A stretch of 64,000 bases of DNA from Chitinophaga oryzae (lineage in GTDB: Bacteria; Bacteroidota; Bacteroidia; Chitinophagales; Chitinophagaceae), in the NCBI RefSeq assembly GCF_012516375.2, contig NZ_CP051204.2, positions 1,612,001-1,676,000 of the forward strand, read 5' to 3'. Of the stretch, positions 53,821 through 63,313 are shown one piece after another (positions within the stretch are counted from its first letter, which is position 1; the number at the start of each line of letters is the position of its first letter). Below the pieces are notes generated by a model, which made no database searches, was not told where the DNA came from, and was given only the letters and a program-made list of their open reading frames with translations. Made by a program: the position numbers and the translations under genes.

Positions 53821-55494
53821 ATGAAGTACAAGATTTTTATTTTTAGTTTGTTATGCGGCTCCGGAATGTGTTTGTTATTAGCTTGTGGACATGGAAAGAA
53901 GCACGCAACCCCCAAAAAGAAACAGATTGTCGCCAACATCCGGCAGCTGGACGAAGTGGTCAAAGAAAGTATCACCGAACGCTTGTCAGCTATTCAGGAC
54001 AATGATGGTTTGATGGAAGACAGTCTTCCCGCCTTCCGGCCCGAAGCCTTGCAGGAGTTTTACAAAGAAAAGGAAAATGCCAGCCGCTGGTCGAAAGACG
54101 GTGTGCCAAATGCTGCTGCCGCCACCATGATAGATGCTATCAAACAGGCGGAAGACGTAGGCCTGCTGCCGGCGCGTTACCATGAACCTGCATTGAACAC
54201 CGCCTGGGAACAACTCAGCAACGATCCTGCCGCCAAAAAAGACGCTGCCTTGTGGGCACGGATGGACGTTATGCTGACCGACGCTTTTATGCGAATGGCG
54301 TCTGACCTGCGTTTCGGAGCAGCGCCACGCGACAGCGTTACGCTGAAAGCCGATTCCCTGTTCACCGACACAGAACTGACAGCCAAACTCCATCAGGTGC
54401 TGGAGCAGGGAGAGGTAACCACCCTGCTGCATGACCTCGAGCCCACACATCCCGGCTATGTGGCGCTGAAAGAAGGCATCCGCACTTTCAAGGAAAAATA
54501 CGCCGGCTACCACTGGGACACCTTACCGCTGAACTATACGGATACACCCGCTTTCCGCCTGATGGTCGTTGACCGCCTGGTACAGAGCGGCCACCTGGAC
54601 ACTACCGGCAAAGAAATAGACAGTGCCCTGATAAAGACAGGCGTAAAAGCCTTTCAGAAAGAATTTAATATCTATCCGGACGGCGTGCCCGGTAAAAGGA
54701 CCGTCATGGCCCTGAACCGCTCGGTACACGACTGGGTGATGCAGGCTGCCGTAAACCTCGACCGCTGGCGCAAACTCCCGGATACGCTGCCTAAGCAGTA
54801 TATCATGGTTAACCTGCCTGGCTATACGCTGCAGGTGGTGGATAGCGGGGAAGTAAAGCTGGAATCACGGGTAATCGTGGGGACGCCGCGTACGCGTACG
54901 CCTATCCTGAACTCCTACATGACCAACTTCATGTTGTTCCCTTACTGGCGCGTGCCCTACAGCATTGTGTTTAAAGAGATGCTGCCGGCTATTAAGAAAG
55001 ACGTGGGATACCTGGCCGCTAAAAACCTGGAGGTGATCGATGCGTCCGGCAACGCCGTAGATCCGCATACGATAGACTGGAGCAAGTTGTCGAAAGGGCA
55101 CTTCCCGTATGTATTACGACAGATGGACGGGCTGGACAATTCACTGGGCATTATGAAGTTCAACTTCCGCAACAAATACAGCGTATACCTGCATGATACC
55201 AACAACCGCGGGCTGTTTAAAAACTCAATGCGCGCCATGAGTCATGGTTGCGTGCGGGTGCAACAGTGGGACAGCCTGGCGCAGTACCTGGTGTCTTCAC
55301 CGGACACCGCAAACCACAGAGGCGACAGCATCCGCGCCTGGATTGACCGGGAGGAGAAACGGCAGGTAGACCTTACCCGTCGTGTCCCGATCTACTTCCG
55401 TTATTTCACTGCAGAAGGAAAAGACGGCACCCTTGTATTTTACGATGATATCTATGCAGAAGATAAAGTAGTACGCAGGCAGATGGGACTGTAG
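53821..55494 (+). CDS. L,D-transpeptidase (YcbB/LdtD-like lipoprotein)
   Basis: 557 residues. ATG 53821 begins a lipoprotein signal (IFIFSLLCGSGMCLLLAC with lipobox LLAC); a longer frame to 53779 adds nothing typical. Domains: scaffold region (about 60-240), a peptidoglycan-binding domain (IKTGVKAFQKEFNIYPDGVPGKRTV, about 275), and a YkuD catalytic domain (about 320-510) with the nucleophile Cys in MSHGCVRVQQW and the preceding His in VYLHDTNNRGLFK. It forms 3-3 crosslinks in peptidoglycan or links other groups to it. Confidence 0.93.
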   Translation: MKYKIFIFSLLCGSGMCLLLACGHGKKHATPKKKQIVANIRQLDEVVKESITERLSAIQDNDGLMEDSLPAFRPEALQEFYKEKENASRWSKDGVPNAAAATMIDAIKQAEDVGLLPARYHEPALNTAWEQLSNDPAAKKDAALWARMDVMLTDAFMRMASDLRFGAAPRDSVTLKADSLFTDTELTAKLHQVLEQGEVTTLLHDLEPTHPGYVALKEGIRTFKEKYAGYHWDTLPLNYTDTPAFRLMVVDRLVQSGHLDTTGKEIDSALIKTGVKAFQKEFNIYPDGVPGKRTVMALNRSVHDWVMQAAVNLDRWRKLPDTLPKQYIMVNLPGYTLQVVDSGEVKLESRVIVGTPRTRTPILNSYMTNFMLFPYWRVPYSIVFKEMLPAIKKDVGYLAAKNLEVIDASGNAVDPHTIDWSKLSKGHFPYVLRQMDGLDNSLGIMKFNFRNKYSVYLHDTNNRGLFKNSMRAMSHGCVRVQQWDSLAQYLVSSPDTANHRGDSIRAWIDREEKRQVDLTRRVPIYFRYFTAEGKDGTLVFYDDIYAEDKVVRRQMGL

Positions 55495-55496
55495 AG

Positions 55497-55654
55497 ATTT
55501 TGGGATTTTTTGATTTACGAATTTTTTGATTTTGTTTGATAATATGAGCGAATAAAAAAGACCGAAGCGATTGCTTCGGTCTTTTTTATGTTGATTGATT
55601 CGCTCGTATTATCAAACAAAATCAAAAAATTCGTAAATCAAAAAATCCCAAAAT
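55497..55654. repeat. Nested long inverted repeat between L,D-transpeptidase and IDH genes
   Basis: Outer arms of 57 nt (55497-55553 and 55598-55654) match with a single mismatch and enclose a perfect inner terminator (AAAGACCGAAGC / GCTTCGGTCTTT, loop GATT, 55557-55584). The repeat fills the convergent gap from one stop codon to the other. Confidence 0.92.
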
Positions 55655-55655
55655 A

Positions 55656-56885
55656 TTATTTAGCCAGTTTTGTCTTCAGGGCTTTATCCAGCTCTTCCAG
55701 GAATTCTTCTGTGTAGAGGTAGTGTTTGCCGTGTTCCACTTTGTTGCCGTGGATACAAACTGCGAGATCTTTGGTCATTTTACCGCTTTCCACTGTTTCG
55801 ATACAAACCTGTTCCAACGCCTGGCAGAAGTCGATCAGTTCCTGGTTGCTGTCCAGTTTGCCACGGAATTCCAGACCGCGGGTCCATGCGAAGATGGAGG
55901 CGATAGGGTTGGTGGAGGTAGGCTTACCGGCCTGGTGGTCGCGGTAGTGGCGGGTAACGGTACCATGAGCCGCTTCTGCTTCCATCGTTTTGCCATCAGG
56001 CGTAACGAGGGTGGAAGTCATGAGGCCGAGGGAGCCGAAGCCTTGTGCTACGGTGTCGGACTGAACGTCGCCGTCGTAGTTTTTGCAAGCCCATACGAAG
56101 TTACCGTTCCATTTCAGGGCAGAAGCCACCATGTCATCGATGAGGCGGTGCTCGTAAGTGAGGCCGGCGGCATCGAACGCAGTTTTAAATTCCTGCTGAT
56201 AGATTTCTTCGAAGATATCTTTGAAACGACCATCGTATTTTTTCAGGATGGTGTTTTTGGTGCTCAGGTACAGCGGCCATTTTTTCATCAGGGCCTGGTT
56301 GAAACAAGCGCGTGCGAAGCCTTTGATAGACTCGTCGGTGTTGTACATCGCCAGCGCAACGCCGTCGCCTTTGAAGTTGTATACTTCGTGCTCGATTACT
56401 TCGCCGTTTTCACCTTCAAATTTGATGGTGAGTTTGCCTTTGCCTTTGGTAACAAAGTCGGTAGCGCGGTATTGGTCACCGAAAGCGTGACGGCCGATGC
56501 AGATAGGAGCGGTCCAGTTGGGAACCAGGCGCGGCACGTTTTTCATCACGATGGGCTCACGGAACACAGTACCATCCAGGATGTTACGGATAGTGCCGTT
56601 CGGTGATTTCCACATTTGTTTCAGGTTAAACTCTTTTACGCGGGCTTCATCAGGGGTGATGGTGGCGCATTTAATACCTACGCCTGTTTCGCGGATAGCG
56701 TTAGCAGCATCAATAGTAACCTGGTCGTTGGTAGCATCGCGATGTTCCATACCCAGGTCAAAGTATTTGATTTCTACGTCCAGATATGGAAGTATCAGTT
56801 TATCCTTAATGAATTTCCAGATGATCCGTGTCATCTCGTCTCCATCCAGTTCTACCACCGGATTAGCTACTTTAATTTTTGACAT
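55656..56885 (-). CDS. icd: NADP-dependent isocitrate dehydrogenase, eukaryote-like (type II)
   Basis: 409 residues. N-terminal [23 protein letters not shown] is the signature of the homodimeric type II enzyme, followed by [34 protein letters not shown] and the NADP-binding [26 protein letters not shown] region, in which the His and Arg contact the coenzyme phosphate. It makes 2-oxoglutarate and NADPH. A promoter resembling TTTTG, 19 nt, TATTTTTC is present on the minus strand around 56969-56999. A different IDH lies immediately upstream (57261-58532). Confidence 0.96.
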   Translation of the reverse strand: MSKIKVANPVVELDGDEMTRIIWKFIKDKLILPYLDVEIKYFDLGMEHRDATNDQVTIDAANAIRETGVGIKCATITPDEARVKEFNLKQMWKSPNGTIRNILDGTVFREPIVMKNVPRLVPNWTAPICIGRHAFGDQYRATDFVTKGKGKLTIKFEGENGEVIEHEVYNFKGDGVALAMYNTDESIKGFARACFNQALMKKWPLYLSTKNTILKKYDGRFKDIFEEIYQQEFKTAFDAAGLTYEHRLIDDMVASALKWNGNFVWACKNYDGDVQSDTVAQGFGSLGLMTSTLVTPDGKTMEAEAAHGTVTRHYRDHQAGKPTSTNPIASIFAWTRGLEFRGKLDSNQELIDFCQALEQVCIETVESGKMTKDLAVCIHGNKVEHGKHYLYTEEFLEELDKALKTKLAK

Positions 56886-57260
56886 TACGGTTTTTTTTAA
56901 AAAATTAGATTAAAAGCAACAAAAAACGAACAACTATTCAAGCAAGTCCCTAAAAGGGATAATCACGAAAAATACAAATAGCTGGGAAAATTACAAAACA
57001 TTTTCACACGTAAGGTTCTCGCAAAGACACAAAGTACCGCAAAGGCGCTAAGTTTTTTAATAAGATAAGATAAAATAAGAAAGCAAAGGCGTTTGATCTC
57101 CTTTATTGCTACCCTGTATTATATTATGCTATATTATATTAAAATATAATACAATAATAACACAGCATATTCATTAAAGGTGATCCTCGCTCCTTTGCTT
57201 TCTTATTTTATCTTATTAAAAAACTTAGCGCCTTTGCGGTACTTTGTGTCTTTGCGTGAA
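56886..57260. repeat. Gap with 65-70-nt inverted repeat between the two IDH genes
   Basis: The left arm (57020-57089) and right arm (57192-57256) are complementary except for a 5-nt insertion in the left one. Each carries CGCAAAGACACAAAG, CGCAAAGGCGCTAAG, and TAAGATAAAATAAGAAAGC. The roughly 100-nt centre is very AT-rich with short palindromes (TATATTAAAATATAA). The right arm reaches the stop of the upstream IDH gene. The type II IDH promoter lies at the other end of this gap. Confidence 0.9.
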
Positions 57261-58532
57261 CTAGTGTTGCATTTGTTTGATCACTTCATCTGCGAACTCG
57301 CTGGTTTTTACCAGGGTGGCGTCGTCCATCAGATTGTAGAAGTCGATGGTAACGCGTTTGCGGGCGATGGCAGTGCTCAGGCCGTGCACGATGATGTTGG
57401 CGGCTTCTTTCCAGCCCATGTATTCGAGCATCATTACCCCGCTGAGGATAACGGAAGACGGGTTCATGGTGTTGGTGTTGGCGAAGCGGGGCGCAGTACC
57501 GTGTGTGGCTTCAAACACCGCGTGACCGGTGAGGTAGTTGATATTGGCGCCCGGTGCGATACCGATGCCACCTACCGCCGCAGCCAGTGCGTCGGAGATA
57601 TAGTCGCCGTTCAGGTTCAGCGTGGCTACTACGGAGTAGTCCTGCGGAGCCAGCAGTATCTGTTGCAGGAAGTTGTCGGCGATCACGTCTTTGATCAGCA
57701 GTTTACCTTCTGCGAGCGCTACTTTCAGTGCTTTATTGGCAGCTTCTTCGTTTTGTTCTTTCTTGGTTTGCTCCCACTGTTCCCAGGTGTACACCTGATC
57801 ACCAAATTCTCTTACCGCCAGTGCGTAGCCCCAGTTTTTGAAGCCGCCTTCGGTGAATTTCATGATGTTGCCTTTGTGTACGAGGGTAACGGAAGGACGT
57901 TTGTGCTCCAGCGCATACAGGATGGCGGCGCGTACCAGTCTTTCAGTACCTTCGATAGACACCGGTTTGATGCCGAGGGAAGAAGTTTGCGGGAAGCGGA
58001 TTTTTTTCACGCCCATTTCGTTCTGCAGGAAGTTGAGCAGTTTCTCGCATTCAGGCGTGCCCGTCATATATTCGATGCCGGCATAGATGTCTTCTGTGTT
58101 TTCACGGAAGATCACCATATCTACTTTCTCGGGATGTTTTACCGGAGAAGGTACTTTGTTGAACCAGCGTACAGGCCTTACGCAGGCGTAGAGGTCCAGT
58201 TCCTGGCGCATGGCCACGTTCAGGGAACGCATACCGCCACCCACGGGGGTAGACAGGGGGCCTTTAATAGATACCAGGTAATCTTTCAACGCATCCAGCG
58301 TTGCAGCAGGCAACCATTCGCCGGTTTCCTGGAAGGCTTTTTCGCCTGCCAATACTTCTTTCCATTCAATTTTCCGCTCACTACCATAGGCTTTTTCCAC
58401 AGCTGCGTCGAATACACGGACGCTGGCTTTCCAGATATCCGGACCAATTCCGTCGCCTATAATAAATGGTATGATTGGGTGGGTAGGGACCTGTAACAGG
58501 CCATTGTTCATCGATATTTTTTCTGCCGGCAT
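57261..58532 (-). CDS. icd: Isocitrate dehydrogenase, E. coli-like (type I)
   Basis: 423 residues. [37 protein letters not shown] (substrate serine equivalent to E. coli Ser113), [16 protein letters not shown], and [22 protein letters not shown] are type I features. The residues that hold the NADP 2'-phosphate in E. coli (Lys344, Tyr345, Tyr391, Arg395) appear here as Arg, Phe, Ile and Asn ([16 protein letters not shown]), so coenzyme choice is uncertain. A -7 element TACCTTTG lies at 58576-58583 on the minus strand. It is separated from the type II gene by a long inverted repeat. Confidence 0.93.
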   Translation of the reverse strand: MPAEKISMNNGLLQVPTHPIIPFIIGDGIGPDIWKASVRVFDAAVEKAYGSERKIEWKEVLAGEKAFQETGEWLPAATLDALKDYLVSIKGPLSTPVGGGMRSLNVAMRQELDLYACVRPVRWFNKVPSPVKHPEKVDMVIFRENTEDIYAGIEYMTGTPECEKLLNFLQNEMGVKKIRFPQTSSLGIKPVSIEGTERLVRAAILYALEHKRPSVTLVHKGNIMKFTEGGFKNWGYALAVREFGDQVYTWEQWEQTKKEQNEEAANKALKVALAEGKLLIKDVIADNFLQQILLAPQDYSVVATLNLNGDYISDALAAAVGGIGIAPGANINYLTGHAVFEATHGTAPRFANTNTMNPSSVILSGVMMLEYMGWKEAANIIVHGLSTAIARKRVTIDFYNLMDDATLVKTSEFADEVIKQMQH

Positions 58533-58659
58533 AAAACGGTTTCTTTATGCGTTACGTAATTGTTGTAATCGGGTGCAAAGGTACAGCATTCCGGGTTAAG
58601 GGCGGTCAACTTTCTGCTTAAATCTGTGTGAAAAAGAGGGTGTATATAACTTTTTGCTT

Positions 58660-59328
58660 ATGTTAGGATTAATGCTATTTTGCTGTTCGTTTTTTTATCA
58701 CGACAAAACCGCAGATACCCTTATGGTCCCATATTCTTTCCTGGCGCTGGGTGACAGCTATACTATCGGTGAAAGCGTCGCGGAGACGGAGCGTTTCCCG
58801 ATGCAGACGGCCCGGTTGCTCCGGGACAAAGGCGTCGCCATGGCCGATCCCCGGATCGTGGCCGTCACCGGCTGGACGACCGACGAGCTGGAGAATGGTA
58901 TCCGGGAAGCAGGCATCACCGGCACTTTCGACCTGGTGACCCTGCTGATCGGGGTGAATAACCAGTACCGTGGCCGCAGCCTGGACGAATACCGGGAACA
59001 GTTTACCCGGTTGCTGCAGCAAGCCGTCGATTTCGCCGGTCGCCGGCGGGGGCATGTGGTGGTGCTGTCTATCCCCGACTGGGGCTTAACGCCTTTTGCG
59101 GCCGACCGCGACCGGGCCGCCATCGCCCGGGAGATAGATGCTTTTAATGCGGTCAATAAAGCCGTTGCGGCGACGGAAGGCGTACACTGGCTGGATATTA
59201 CGCCCTATACCCGCGAAGCGGCACAGGATACGTCGCTGGTGGCGGCTGATGGCCTGCATCCTTCCGGAAAGGACTATGCCCGCTGGGCTGCAGACCTGGC
59301 CGCACTGTCTGCGGAGATACTGCGTTGA
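58660..59328 (+). CDS. SGNH/GDSL-family hydrolase
   Basis: 222 residues from ATG 58660. A short hydrophobic N-terminus (LGLMLFCCSFFY) may be a signal or lipoprotein anchor. SGNH blocks: FLALGDSYTIGESV (Ser nucleophile, block I), TLLIGVNNQYRG (Asn, block III) and DGLHPSGKDYARWA (Asp and His, block V). An esterase or lipase of unknown substrate. The FNR-like gene follows 45 nt later on the same strand. Confidence 0.9.
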   Translation: MLGLMLFCCSFFYHDKTADTLMVPYSFLALGDSYTIGESVAETERFPMQTARLLRDKGVAMADPRIVAVTGWTTDELENGIREAGITGTFDLVTLLIGVNNQYRGRSLDEYREQFTRLLQQAVDFAGRRRGHVVVLSIPDWGLTPFAADRDRAAIAREIDAFNAVNKAVAATEGVHWLDITPYTREAAQDTSLVAADGLHPSGKDYARWAADLAALSAEILR

Positions 59329-59373
59329 CCAAAAAAATATCCTATATTCATATCAAACCAGAAAACCTACACT

Positions 59374-60042
59374 ATGGAAAGCCATATCGTTAAAGTACTA
59401 TCCGTTACCCCCGTTACACATAATGTAAGACGTTATAAAGTGGAAAAGCCAGCGGGATATGTGTTTGTTCCCGGTCAGGCCACCGAAGTAGCAGTGAACA
59501 AGCCCGGGTGGGAAGACGAACGCCGACCCTTTACTTTCACCGGTCTCAATGAATGGGACCACCTCGAATTCACTATCAAAAGTTATCCCGATCATCACAG
59601 CGTGACTGACCTGCTGGGGCATATCCAGCCGGGCGACAGCCTGGTCCTGCACGATGTATGGGGCGCCATCCAGTACAAAGGGGAAGGCGTTTTTATTGCC
59701 GGCGGCGCCGGCGTTACCCCTTTTATCGCCATTTTCCGCGACCTGCAGCATAAAGGACAGCTGGGCAATAACAAGCTGATTTTCTCCAACCGCACCTACG
59801 CTGACATCATTCTTAAAGAAGAATTTGAAGAGATGCTGGGTAACAACTTCATTAATACCATCACAAGGGAAGAAGTGCCCGGTTATGATCATCATATTAT
59901 TGATGAAGCTTATTTGAAAAGGAAAATCTCCGATTTCAACCAGCATTTCTACATCTGTGGCCCCGATCCGATGGTGCAACAGCTCAAGGCGGTGCTGGAA
60001 AAACTCTCCGGTAAAGCCGACCTGGTGACGGTCGAAATCTGA
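59374..60042 (+). CDS. FAD-binding oxidoreductase (ferredoxin/flavodoxin reductase-like)
   Basis: 222 residues. FNR fold: N-terminal FAD domain with ERRPFTFTG (Arg-x-Tyr/Phe-Ser/Thr FAD motif) and a dinucleotide-binding domain starting GVFIAGGAGVTPFIAIF and ending with YICGPDPMVQQLK. No [2Fe-2S] domain is attached. It likely passes electrons between NAD(P)H and a small carrier; the partner is unknown. Confidence 0.88.
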   Translation: MESHIVKVLSVTPVTHNVRRYKVEKPAGYVFVPGQATEVAVNKPGWEDERRPFTFTGLNEWDHLEFTIKSYPDHHSVTDLLGHIQPGDSLVLHDVWGAIQYKGEGVFIAGGAGVTPFIAIFRDLQHKGQLGNNKLIFSNRTYADIILKEEFEEMLGNNFINTITREEVPGYDHHIIDEAYLKRKISDFNQHFYICGPDPMVQQLKAVLEKLSGKADLVTVEI

Positions 60043-60359
60043 TTTCCCGGCCTGGCGGGTTTCCCCGGCCCACGCGCGTGGCCTGTTGTATAAGGGCTGT
60101 AAGGTTTCTTTGGGAAGCCCGCTACCGTCCATGTTACGATATAGCCGCTTTCTGTGGCCCCTGGCGGCGCTCAAACGGCCTTTCACCGGGGAAATGCAAT
60201 GATATAGCCGCCGGCCAAAGCGCCAGGGGTATTTTCACCGGTCTTTTCCTGCTTTTTACCGGTAAAACCGCATTTTTAGCCTAATGGCGCTTTTACAGCC
60301 GCTCCGGCCGTCCTACTTTTGTATTGTTAAAACATTCCAGCAATGAAAAAAGCAAAACA
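60043..60359. other. Gap before the LiaF-like operon, with its promoter
   Basis: No protein gene. A GC-rich inverted repeat (CCCTGGCG near 60158 and CGCCAGGG near 60221) spans a central segment, ending in a TATTTTC. TACTTTTG at 60314-60321 with TTTT about 19 nt upstream is a good promoter for the next operon. The six-codon mini-ORF at 60343-60363 overlaps the LiaF-like start as ATGA. Confidence 0.5.
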
Positions 60360-61100
60360 ATGATTAAAGATGATTTTGTCGCCAGAAGAAGAAGAGGACG
60401 CGGCATCGGTGGTATTATTCTTATCCTCATCGGTACCGCACTGCTGCTGCAGCGGCTTGATTTAAACATCCCCAACTGGATGTTTTCCTGGCAAATGATT
60501 CTGATCGTAATTGGCCTGGCACTGGGCTTTAAACATAATTTCAGAGGCGGTCCCTGGTTTGCGATGATCACTGTAGGCGGCATTTTCCTGGCGGGTGAAA
60601 TTCTGCACTGGCCCTACAATACCGCCAAGTTCATCTGGCCGGTCGTGTTGATCGCCATCGGTATTACCGCTCTCTTTAAAAGGCAAAATGAAAATTATTT
60701 CTCAGACGCAAGATATTTCGCAAAAGACCGTACCAGCAGCGATATTTCGGCCGACGACGATACCATCAACATATCCTCCTGCTTCAGTGGCCTGGAAAAG
60801 GTGGTGACCTCCAAAAACTTCAAAGGCGGCTATGTCTCCAACGTATTTGGCGGTACAGACCTTAACCTGATGCAGGCAGACATCAACGGTACCGTAACGC
60901 TGGAAGTGACCGCTATCTTCGGTGGCTGTGAAATCGTAGTACCGGCCAACTGGACGGTGAAAGTAGACATCTCTACCATCATGGGCGGCGTAGAGGAAAA
61001 ACGCCCGGCCGCCCTGCTGGGAAGTATTGATAAAGACAAAGTATTGCTGCTGAAAGGCTCCTGTATTTTCGGTGGAGTGGAGATCAAAAGCTTCGCTTAA
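60360..61100 (+). CDS. LiaF-like membrane protein (DUF5668 plus LiaF C-terminal domain)
   Basis: 246 residues from ATG 60360. Three to four N-terminal helices (GIGGIILILIGTALLLQRLD, MILIVIGLALGF, MITVGGIFLAGEIL, FIWPVVLIAIGITALF) of the LiaI/LiaF-like type, then a C-terminal beta-solenoid typical of cell-wall-active antibiotic response proteins (FGGTDLNLMQADINGTVTLEV, IFGGCEIVVPANWTVKVD, CIFGGVEIKSF). In Firmicutes LiaF restrains a LiaRS pair that senses envelope stress. Here it precedes a LytS-type kinase and LytTR regulator in the same operon. Confidence 0.85.
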   Translation: MIKDDFVARRRRGRGIGGIILILIGTALLLQRLDLNIPNWMFSWQMILIVIGLALGFKHNFRGGPWFAMITVGGIFLAGEILHWPYNTAKFIWPVVLIAIGITALFKRQNENYFSDARYFAKDRTSSDISADDDTINISSCFSGLEKVVTSKNFKGGYVSNVFGGTDLNLMQADINGTVTLEVTAIFGGCEIVVPANWTVKVDISTIMGGVEEKRPAALLGSIDKDKVLLLKGSCIFGGVEIKSFA

Positions 61101-61157
61101 CGAACCCCCGGAAACCATATCAGCGCACTATCTTACCAACTTTTTAAATCTTATTGT

Positions 61158-61511
61158 ATGTATTGGTTTGTTGCTAAAGTAGTTTATCAGATCATTTGCG
61201 GTAATGGCAGTCATACGCCGCAATTCGATGAACAGTTGAGACTGATCAGCGCCATCTCCAAAAAAGAAGCCTGGCAGAAAGCAAGGGAAATCGGAATGCA
61301 GGAACAATACGCATTCAAAAACCAACAACAGGAACTGGTACAGTGGAAATTCATCAATGTGCCTGAAGTATATACCCTTGATCAACTGACAGACGGAATG
61401 GAACTGTATTCCCGTATAGAAGAGCCGGGAGATCCCAACTCCTATATTGCCTGGCTGCAGATGAAATCTGCCCAGCTGCAGGGACAACAATATATTGAGG
61501 TGAACGTTTAA
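61158..61511 (+). CDS. DUF4288 family protein
   Basis: 117 residues. It begins MYWFVAKVVYQIICGNGSHT, has EQLRLISAISKKEAWQKARE in the middle and VQWKFINVPEVYTLDQLTDG and ELYSRIEEPGDPNSYI later, which match DUF4288. No membrane segment, no catalytic motif; function unknown. It sits between the LiaF-like gene and the histidine kinase gene, 22 nt from the latter, so it probably belongs to the envelope-stress operon. Confidence 0.8.
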   Translation: MYWFVAKVVYQIICGNGSHTPQFDEQLRLISAISKKEAWQKAREIGMQEQYAFKNQQQELVQWKFINVPEVYTLDQLTDGMELYSRIEEPGDPNSYIAWLQMKSAQLQGQQYIEVNV

Positions 61512-61533
61512 AACGGACATTAAAAGCGCACAT

Positions 61534-62598
61534 TTGGCAAAAGAATTATACAAAGGAAACTCCCGGTGGAGTTTCCTTACCTCTTTCCTGATCTGGCTGG
61601 TGCTGTATGCCGCCCTGTTGTATTACTGGTTTAACCTCACCGCATGGCAGGCCATTTCAGACAGTTCTGTACATGTGGTCCTGCTGGGCGGCGCCGGATT
61701 CCTGATCAGCCGCAACCTGTCGTACTACCGCCCCGGAGCCGGTATCAACAAGTTCCTGTATGTGACCGTAGTCAGTTCCGTGATGGCCGCCCTCTGGGTG
61801 TTCTTCACCCACTGGTTACTGGAAACCACCTTCGACAACGACCCGGTTTACCTGCATTGGCTGAACAGCGCCATCCCCATCCATTTCATCGTAGGATGCA
61901 TGATCATCGCCGGCATCGGTTACCGCAGCCAGCTGTGGTACGACGAAGAAGAGGAACAGGGCGAAAGGGAAAGGAGAGAGGCCAACGAAGCCATTATCCG
62001 GGAGGCAGAACTGTACAAGCTGCGGCAACAGCTGCAACCGCACTTCCTGTTCAACAGCCTCAACTCTATCAACGCGCTCATTATGCTGCGCCCTGAACAG
62101 GCCCGTGAAATGGTGCTCAAACTGTCCGACTTCCTCCGGGGTTCCCTGAAACGGGAAGATGATCACTGGATCTCCCTGAAAGAAGAGCTCCAGTATCTCC
62201 AGTTATATCTCGATATCGAGAAAGTGAGATTCGGACATCGTTTAACCACCAGCGTTAGTTACGACGAAGCCGCAGAAGCCATGTATATGCCGCCTATGCT
62301 GCTGCAGCCGGTAGTGGAAAATGCCATTAAATTCGGGCTTTATGATACTGTAGGAGATATCACCATTACCATCAGGGCTTTTGTGGAAGAAGGAATGCTG
62401 ATGCTGGAAGTGAAAAACCCTTTTGACAACGAACTGCAGCAGCCCAATAAAGGCACCGGTTTCGGGCTTACCTCCATCAGAAGAAGGCTGTATCTGCTGT
62501 TCGCAAGGCAGGACCTTATGGAGACGGGCGCTCAGGAGAATATTTATACCACGCTGATTAAAGTACCACAAACACATGATAAAAGCAGTAATAATTGA
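61534..62598 (+). CDS. LytS-type sensor histidine kinase
   Basis: 354 residues, TTG start. Four membrane helices at the N-terminus (FLTSFLIWLVLYAALLYYWF, VVLLGGAGFLI, FLYVTVVSSVMAALWVFFTH, IPIHFIVGCMIIAGIG), a coiled linker, then LRQQLQPHFLFNSLNSINALI (phospho-acceptor His) and an HATPase domain with PVVENAIKFGLYD and GTGFGLTSIRRRL. It lacks an extracellular sensor domain, fitting an intramembrane-sensing kinase controlled by a LiaF-like partner. The response regulator gene overlaps by 23 nt. Confidence 0.93.
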   Translation: MAKELYKGNSRWSFLTSFLIWLVLYAALLYYWFNLTAWQAISDSSVHVVLLGGAGFLISRNLSYYRPGAGINKFLYVTVVSSVMAALWVFFTHWLLETTFDNDPVYLHWLNSAIPIHFIVGCMIIAGIGYRSQLWYDEEEEQGERERREANEAIIREAELYKLRQQLQPHFLFNSLNSINALIMLRPEQAREMVLKLSDFLRGSLKREDDHWISLKEELQYLQLYLDIEKVRFGHRLTTSVSYDEAAEAMYMPPMLLQPVVENAIKFGLYDTVGDITITIRAFVEEGMLMLEVKNPFDNELQQPNKGTGFGLTSIRRRLYLLFARQDLMETGAQENIYTTLIKVPQTHDKSSNN

Positions 62599-63313
62599 TG
62601 ATGAACCTCTGGCACGTGAAGTGGTAAAGGAGTTCCTGGCAGCCTATCCGCAGGTGCAACTGATGCAGGAATGCAACGATGGTTTCGAAGGACTGAAAGC
62701 CATTCAGCAACATCAGCCGGATATCATCTTCCTCGATATCCAGATGCCGAAAATCACCGGTTTTGAAATGCTGGAGCTGGTGGAAAATATGCCGGCCGTT
62801 ATATTCACCACCGCTTTTGAAGAACACGCCCTCCGCGCTTTCGAAGTACATGCGGTGGATTACCTGCTGAAACCTTTCTCCCGCGATCGTTTTGACAAAG
62901 CCTTTCAGAAATGGATGGAGCAACATAATAACAATGCCGCCGCTACGGCTGCATTACTGGACACAGCCGCCGCTACGCCCCTGCAAAACAACCGGGTGGT
63001 GATCAAGATCAACGGCAAAATCAAAATCATCCCGGTACAGGACATTCACTACCTGGAAGCCGCAGATGATTATGTAAAGATTGTGACGCAGGAAGGCAGT
63101 TTCCTGAAGAACAAAACCATGTCGTTTTTTGAGCAGACGCTGGACCCGCAGCAGTTCACCCGGGTGCACCGTTCATTTATCCTGAACGTTAACCAGGTGA
63201 CCCGCATCGATCCTTATGAGAAAGAGAACCACCTGGCCATTCTGCGCAGCGGAGCCAGGGTGCTGGTAAGCAAAACCGGTTATCCCCGCCTGAAAGCCGC
63301 GCTGGGGCTATAA
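62576..63313 (+). CDS. LytTR-family response regulator
   Basis: 245 residues. Receiver domain (KAVIIDDEPLAREVV, phospho-acceptor Asp in IIFLDIQMPKITG, Thr/Ala in FTTAFEEH, Lys in DYLLKPFSRD) and LytTR output domain (IHYLEAADDYVKIVTQ, FTRVHRSFILNVNQVTR, VLVSKTGYPRLKAALG). Starts inside the kinase gene, a sign of translational coupling. Predicted target is its own operon and envelope functions. Confidence 0.95.
   Translation: MIKAVIIDDEPLAREVVKEFLAAYPQVQLMQECNDGFEGLKAIQQHQPDIIFLDIQMPKITGFEMLELVENMPAVIFTTAFEEHALRAFEVHAVDYLLKPFSRDRFDKAFQKWMEQHNNNAAATAALLDTAAATPLQNNRVVIKINGKIKIIPVQDIHYLEAADDYVKIVTQEGSFLKNKTMSFFEQTLDPQQFTRVHRSFILNVNQVTRIDPYEKENHLAILRSGARVLVSKTGYPRLKAALGL

Noticed and set aside
60078..60284. 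A 68-codon open frame between the FNR-like and LiaF-like genes
   Set aside because: Unusual composition, no promoter, and it lies over a GC-rich inverted repeat; non-coding is more likely.
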